Of a DNA stretch of 9,138 nucleotides, positions 5,512-9,138 are shown one piece after another. The stretch lies in contig USFX01000111.1 of assembly GCA_900553965.1 (NCBI GenBank), positions 1 through 9,138 on the forward strand. Direction: 5' to 3'. A model generated the notes under the pieces. The model did not search any database and was not told the origin of the DNA. It saw only the letters and a program-made list of their open reading frames with translations. The DNA is from an uncultured Prevotella sp. GTDB taxonomy: Bacteria > Bacteroidota > Bacteroidia > Bacteroidales > Bacteroidaceae. Both the position numbers and the translations under genes were made by a program. Numbering within the stretch: the stretch's first letter is position 1; each line of letters starts with the position of its first letter.

Positions 5512-8500
5512 ATGGCCAAGAATGTACCACAGGAGTGGAATGATTTTTATCTGAAAGACGTGTCGTTCGTCAATCTCATGACGCGCCGCATCTTCAACGT
5601 CCTGATAGTTGCCAATCCCTACGACGCCTTCATGCTTGAGGACGACGGGCGGGTTGACGAAAAAATCTTCGACGAGTATATGGACCTCGGCCTGCGTTAT
5701 CCGCCGACGTTCACGCAGGTGAGCACGACGGAGGAGGCACGCAAGGCGCTGCAGACAACCGACATCGACCTGGTCATCTGCATGCCGGGCAACGCCGACA
5801 ACGACGCCTTCGACGTGGCCCGCTCCGTCAAGGCTCTCTCGCCGGACATCCCCTGCGTCGTGCTCACGCCGTTCTCCCACGGCATCACGCGCCGCATGGA
5901 GAACGAGGACCTCTCCATCTTCGACTACGTCTTCGGCTGGCTCGGCAACACCAATCTCATCCTCTCGATCATCAAGCTCATCGAGGACAGGATGAACATC
6001 GACCACGACATACGCGAGGCCGGCGTCCAGGTCATACTGCTCGTCGAGGACAGCATCAGGTTCTATTCCTCCGTACTGCCCAATCTCTACAGCTACATAC
6101 TCCAGCAGAGCAACCGCTTCTCCACCGAGGCACTCAATCCCCATGCCGCCGCACAGCGCAAGCGCGGACGCCCGAAGGTGGTCTTGGCGCGCAGCTATGA
6201 GGAGGCCATGGAGATGTATGAGCGCTATGCCGACAACATTCTCGGTGTCATCAGCGACGCCCGTTTCCCGATGGGAAGCACGGCGGAGACAGAACAGACC
6301 GAGGGTGACACGTCCGGACAGACGTCGTCTCCGCTGCCGGCGGGCGGTGCGGGCGGCAATCTCGGCGTGGCCGACGCCGGACTGCGGCTGCTGCGGGAGA
6401 TACGCCGGAGGGACGAATACGTGCCGCTCATCCTCCAGAGTGCGGAGACGGAGAACGAGGAGAAGGCGCGTGCCGAGGGTTTCCGCTTCGTCGACAAGAA
6501 CTCCAAGAAGATGAACATCGACCTCCACCGTCTCATGGAGGAGCACATGGGCTTCGGCGACTTCATCTTCCGCAATCCCACGACCCATGAGGAGGTCGTC
6601 CGCGTGCGCTCGCTGAAGGAGCTTCAGGACAACATTTTCAAGATTCCGGAGGACTCGATGCTCTATCACGTCAGCCGCAACCACGTCAGCCGATGGCTCA
6701 GTGCGCGGGCGATATTCCCCGTCTCGGCCTTTCTGAAGCATGTCACGTGGCACAAGCTGCAGGACGTTGACGCCCACCGTCAGATCATCTTCGACGCCAT
6801 CGTACAGTACCGCCGGATGAAGAACATCGGCATCGTGGCCGTCTTCGACCGCGGAAAGTTCGACGCCTACGGCCATTTCGCGCGCATCGGCGAAGGCTCG
6901 CTGGGCGGCAAGGGACGCGGTCTGGCCTTTCTCGACAACATCATCAAGCGCCATCCGGAGTTCAACAAGCACGCCGGAGCGACGGTGACCATTCCGCGCA
7001 CGGTGGTGCTCTGCACCGATTTCTTCGACGAGTTCATGGAGAAGAACAATCTCTATCAGATAGCCCTGAGCGACGCCTCGGACGAAGAAATCCTCAGCCA
7101 CTTCCTACGGGCACAGCTCCCGGACTCGCTGATAGCCGACTTCTTCACGTTCTTCGACGCCGTGAAGTCGCCGATTGCCGTGCGCTCGTCGTCGCTGCTG
7201 GAGGATTCCCACTACCAGCCCTTCGCCGGAATCTACTCGACATACATGGTCCCCTATCTCGACGACCGCTACGAGATGCTGCGCATGCTGGCCTCGGCCA
7301 TCAAGGGCGTCTACGCCTCGGTGTTCTTCCGCGACTCCAAGGCTTACATGACGGCCACACGCAACGTCATCGACCAGGAGAAGATGGCCGTCATCCTGCA
7401 GGAAGTGGTCGGCCGTCAGTATGGCGACCGCTACTATCCGACGTTCAGCGGCGTGTTGCGCTCGCTCAACTACTATCCCATCGGGGAGGAAAAGGCTGAG
7501 GAGGGCATCGCCAATCTCGCCCTCGGACTTGGCAAGTATATCGTCGACGGAGGTCAGACGCTGCGCGTCAGCCCCTACCACCCGAAGCAGGTGCTCCAGA
7601 CCAGCGAGATGGAGACGGCACTGAGGGACACGCAGACGCGGTTCTATGCGCTCGACATGCGCCAGACGGGAGCGGAACTGAAGACCGACGACGGCTTCAA
7701 CATCCTCAATCTGAGGGTCAAGGAGGCCGACAAGGACGGCTCGCTCAACTACATCGCGTCGACATTCGACCCCTACGACCAGGTCATCCGCGACGGCATC
7801 TACGAGGGAGGACGCAAGGTCATCTCGTTCTGCGGCGTGCTCCAGCACGACATTTTCCCCCTGCCCGAACTGCTCCAGACGGCCCAGCGCGTCGGCGCAG
7901 AGGAGATGCGGCGGCCGGTGGAGATTGAGTTTGCGTGCAATCTGAACGCCGACAAGACGGGCGAACTCTATCTCTTGCAGATACGCCCCATCGTCGACAG
8001 CAAGCAGGTGCTCGACGAAGATCTCGCCGCCATTCCCGACGAGCAGTGTCTCCTGCGCTCCCACAACTCGCTCGGCCACGGCATCGCCGAAGATGTCACG
8101 GATGTTGTCTATGTCAAGACGGACGAGAACTTCACGGCGGCGAACAACCCCGCCATCGCCCGCGACATCGAAACCGTCAACCGCCGCTTCCTCGACGAGG
8201 GCCGCGGCTACGTTCTCGTCGGTCCGGGACGCTGGGGTTCGAGCGACCCGTGGCTGGGAATACCGGTGAAGTGGCCGCACATCAGCGCCGCCCGAGTCAT
8301 CGTCGAGTCGGGACTGAAGAACTATCGCGTCGACCCGAGCCAGGGAACCCACTTCTTCCAGAACCTCACGTCGTTCGGTGTGGGCTATTTCACCATCAAC
8401 ACCTACCGCGACGACGGCATCTTCCGCAAGGATCTGCTCGACGACATGCCGGCCGTCAGCGAGACGGAATATGTCCGCCACGTGCGCTTCGAGCGTCCGC

Positions 8501-8556
8501 TGAAGATCATGATGGACGGTAAGAAACAGGAAGGAGTGGTCGTTTTCGAATTATAA
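5512..8556 (+). CDS. Two receiver-like domains fused to PEP-synthase-type ATP-binding domain, 1014 aa
   Basis: Function is unproven. Residues 27-155 resemble a response-regulator receiver but lack its key residues (LIVANPYDAF for the acidic pair, CMPG for the phosphorylated Asp, GW for the Lys), so this is a pseudo-receiver. Residues 170-340 form a second receiver with intact signature: E179/D180, acceptor D249 (ISDARFP), S310 and K329, interrupted by a Gly/Ser/Thr-rich loop at 256-285. A conserved linker (about 340-440, RNHVSRWLSARAIF) follows. Residues about 440-828 match the PEP synthase/PPDK N-terminal ATP-binding fold: GGKGRG (465-470), AVRSSS (556-561), FAG (571-573), GLGKYIVDGG and QIRP (823-826). 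The phosphohistidine domain and PEP/pyruvate barrel are absent; residues 828-1014 (GPGRWGSSDPWLG at 904-916) form a domain I cannot name. The ATG at 5512 is chosen for its A/T-rich context and MAKNVPQEW start; in-frame ATGs at 5290 and 5386 are alternatives. It is probably cytoplasmic, as no signal peptide or membrane segment is seen. Confidence 0.88.
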   Translation: MAKNVPQEWNDFYLKDVSFVNLMTRRIFNVLIVANPYDAFMLEDDGRVDEKIFDEYMDLGLRYPPTFTQVSTTEEARKALQTTDIDLVICMPGNADNDAFDVARSVKALSPDIPCVVLTPFSHGITRRMENEDLSIFDYVFGWLGNTNLILSIIKLIEDRMNIDHDIREAGVQVILLVEDSIRFYSSVLPNLYSYILQQSNRFSTEALNPHAAAQRKRGRPKVVLARSYEEAMEMYERYADNILGVISDARFPMGSTAETEQTEGDTSGQTSSPLPAGGAGGNLGVADAGLRLLREIRRRDEYVPLILQSAETENEEKARAEGFRFVDKNSKKMNIDLHRLMEEHMGFGDFIFRNPTTHEEVVRVRSLKELQDNIFKIPEDSMLYHVSRNHVSRWLSARAIFPVSAFLKHVTWHKLQDVDAHRQIIFDAIVQYRRMKNIGIVAVFDRGKFDAYGHFARIGEGSLGGKGRGLAFLDNIIKRHPEFNKHAGATVTIPRTVVLCTDFFDEFMEKNNLYQIALSDASDEEILSHFLRAQLPDSLIADFFTFFDAVKSPIAVRSSSLLEDSHYQPFAGIYSTYMVPYLDDRYEMLRMLASAIKGVYASVFFRDSKAYMTATRNVIDQEKMAVILQEVVGRQYGDRYYPTFSGVLRSLNYYPIGEEKAEEGIANLALGLGKYIVDGGQTLRVSPYHPKQVLQTSEMETALRDTQTRFYALDMRQTGAELKTDDGFNILNLRVKEADKDGSLNYIASTFDPYDQVIRDGIYEGGRKVISFCGVLQHDIFPLPELLQTAQRVGAEEMRRPVEIEFACNLNADKTGELYLLQIRPIVDSKQVLDEDLAAIPDEQCLLRSHNSLGHGIAEDVTDVVYVKTDENFTAANNPAIARDIETVNRRFLDEGRGYVLVGPGRWGSSDPWLGIPVKWPHISAARVIVESGLKNYRVDPSQGTHFFQNLTSFGVGYFTINTYRDDGIFRKDLLDDMPAVSETEYVRHVRFERPLKIMMDGKKQEGVVVFEL

Positions 8557-8559
8557 GTT

Positions 8560-8691
8560 ATGAGTTATGAATTACGAATTACAACTGCCCGTCCCCGGTT
8601 TCAGACAACGGTGAATACCGTTTCAGGCAACGATGGTCACTGTTTCAGACAAAGATGACCGCGCAGCCGTAATTCGTAATTCATAATTCAT
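8560..8691. repeat. 29-bp inverted repeat made of heptamers
   Basis: The arm 8560-8588 pairs with the arm 8663-8691 at 26 of 29 positions by hand count. Both arms consist of 7-bp repeats (TTATGAG, TTATGAA, TTACGAA on the left; AATTC every 7 bases at 8671, 8678 and 8685 on the right). The left arm begins four bases after the stop codon of the preceding gene. The pair encloses the 22-bp repeats at 8598-8663. It could form a large cruciform or RNA hairpin. Confidence 0.8.
8598..8663. repeat. 22-bp-period repeat, three copies
   Basis: GTTTCAG begins at 8598, 8620 and 8642, exactly 22 bases apart. It continues as rCAAmGrTG in each copy. The first unit (CAACGGTGAATACC) resembles the unit at 1676-1720 (CAACGGCAACACC). 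Confidence 0.8.
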
Positions 8692-8716
8692 CATCGGCTG
8701 CAGGCCGACAACTCGT

Positions 8717-8742
8717 AATTCCTAATTCACCATTCAAAATTC
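8717..8742 (+). repeat. Heptamer array just upstream of the transporter gene
   Basis: AATTC or CATTC occurs at 8717, 8724, 8731 and 8738, each 7 bases apart, ending four bases before the ATG at 8747. No TAnnTTTG box is visible in 8557-8746. The array therefore lies in the leader or start region, and the promoter is unknown. Confidence 0.65.
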
Positions 8743-8746
8743 ATAT

Positions 8747-9138
8747 ATGTTCAGAAATACATTTCCGCCGGCCATTCTCGCCGGCATCTGCATCTCAATC
8801 GGCTGCGTCGTCAACCTGCGTACGGGTGGCGTGGCCGGAGCAGTGCTCTTCGCGTTCGGCCTTACGGCCGTTGTCTACTACGGACTGAAGCTCTACACCG
8901 GTACGGCGGGGTTCATCCGGCGTCACGGCGACTGGTCAATGCTGGCCACGGTGCTTGCCGGAAACATCGTCGGATGTCTGCTCATGGCGCTGATGATACG
9001 CTACGCGCAACCCGACTGCGTCGCCCCCGCAACGGCAATCACGGACGCCCGTCTGGCGAAAGGCGTACTGCCGTGCTTCCTGCTCGCCATCGGATGGGGC
9101 TTCATCATGCCCACGGCGGTTCAGTTCGCCCGTCAAGG
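8747..9138 (+). CDS. Formate/nitrite transporter (FNT) family protein, 5' part
   Basis: The frame starts MFRNTFPPAILAGICISIGC and stays open to the window edge, giving 130 residues of a protein that is usually about 250-280 residues long. Four membrane helices can be seen: about residues 8-24, 27-48, 64-84 and 106-125. The pattern AGICISIG in helix 1, GAVLFAFGL followed by KLYTG after helix 2, and VLAGNIVGCLL in helix 3 fit the FNT fold (FocA/NirC type), which forms pentameric channels for formate, nitrite or hydrosulfide. KLYTG differs from the classical ELFTG at two positions, as I recall for Bacteroidetes members. Substrate cannot be told. The ATG at 8747 follows an A/T-rich heptamer array. 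It lies 190 bases after the receiver/ATP-grasp gene, with a large inverted repeat between, so a shared operon is doubtful. Confidence 0.68.
   Translation, partial: MFRNTFPPAILAGICISIGCVVNLRTGGVAGAVLFAFGLTAVVYYGLKLYTGTAGFIRRHGDWSMLATVLAGNIVGCLLMALMIRYAQPDCVAPATAITDARLAKGVLPCFLLAIGWGFIMPTAVQFARQ

Noticed and set aside
5503..8481. Two long minus-strand frames (5503-7101 and 7105-8481)
   Set aside because: Both mirror the strong GC bias at third positions of the plus-strand gene. Their translations are rich in Val, Glu, Asp, His and Arg with no domain pattern, and neither has a promoter-like start.
8560..8691. Insertion sequence ends
   Set aside because: The 29-bp inverted repeat encloses only about 74 bases of repeats, has no transposase, and its arms are simple heptamer repeats; a non-coding element remains possible and is reported as such.

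Overview
The window looks like chromosomal DNA of a Bacteroidales bacterium, most likely a GC-rich Prevotella or a close relative. Three things point there. Promoters have the Bacteroidetes -7 form TAnnTTTG (TACCTTTG at 2172-2179 on the minus strand and 2460-2467 on the plus strand; TATTTTTG at 5167-5174). Start codons lack clear Shine-Dalgarno sequences and sit in A/T-rich leaders. The protein content (SPOR protein next to folE, TypA, a receiver/PEP-synthase-like fusion, an FNT-type transporter) also fits. The genus is an inference.

Layout: positions 1-315 are the 3' end of a SPOR-domain envelope protein, followed after 19 bases by folE (GTP cyclohydrolase I, 335-916). A single-pass membrane protein of unknown function (1040-1618) faces rpsO (ribosomal protein S15, minus strand, 1792-2061); a two-way terminator at 1724-1772 separates them. 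rpsO and typA (2495-4297) are divergent, and their promoters are mirror images of each other. About 880 bases without a convincing gene follow (4298-5180), holding a 44-bp tandem repeat with an inverted copy and a cluster of hairpins. A long structured leader (5181-5511) precedes a 1014-residue protein with two receiver-like domains fused to the ATP-binding domain of PEP synthase/PPDK (5512-8556). The window ends inside a formate/nitrite-transporter-like gene (8747 onward).

The genes are mostly housekeeping: folate/pterin synthesis, translation and ribosome assembly, and envelope functions. There is no phage, IS, CRISPR array, tRNA or rRNA, and no obvious defence or biosynthetic cluster.

The least explained content is between the genes. 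Short repeats with a 22-bp period and a different sequence at each site occur in five gaps (942, 1676, 2335, 4878, 8598). In two of these gaps they lie between inverted arrays of 7-bp repeats. The second item of interest is the receiver/ATP-grasp fusion, which has no phosphohistidine domain and no PEP/pyruvate catalytic domain.
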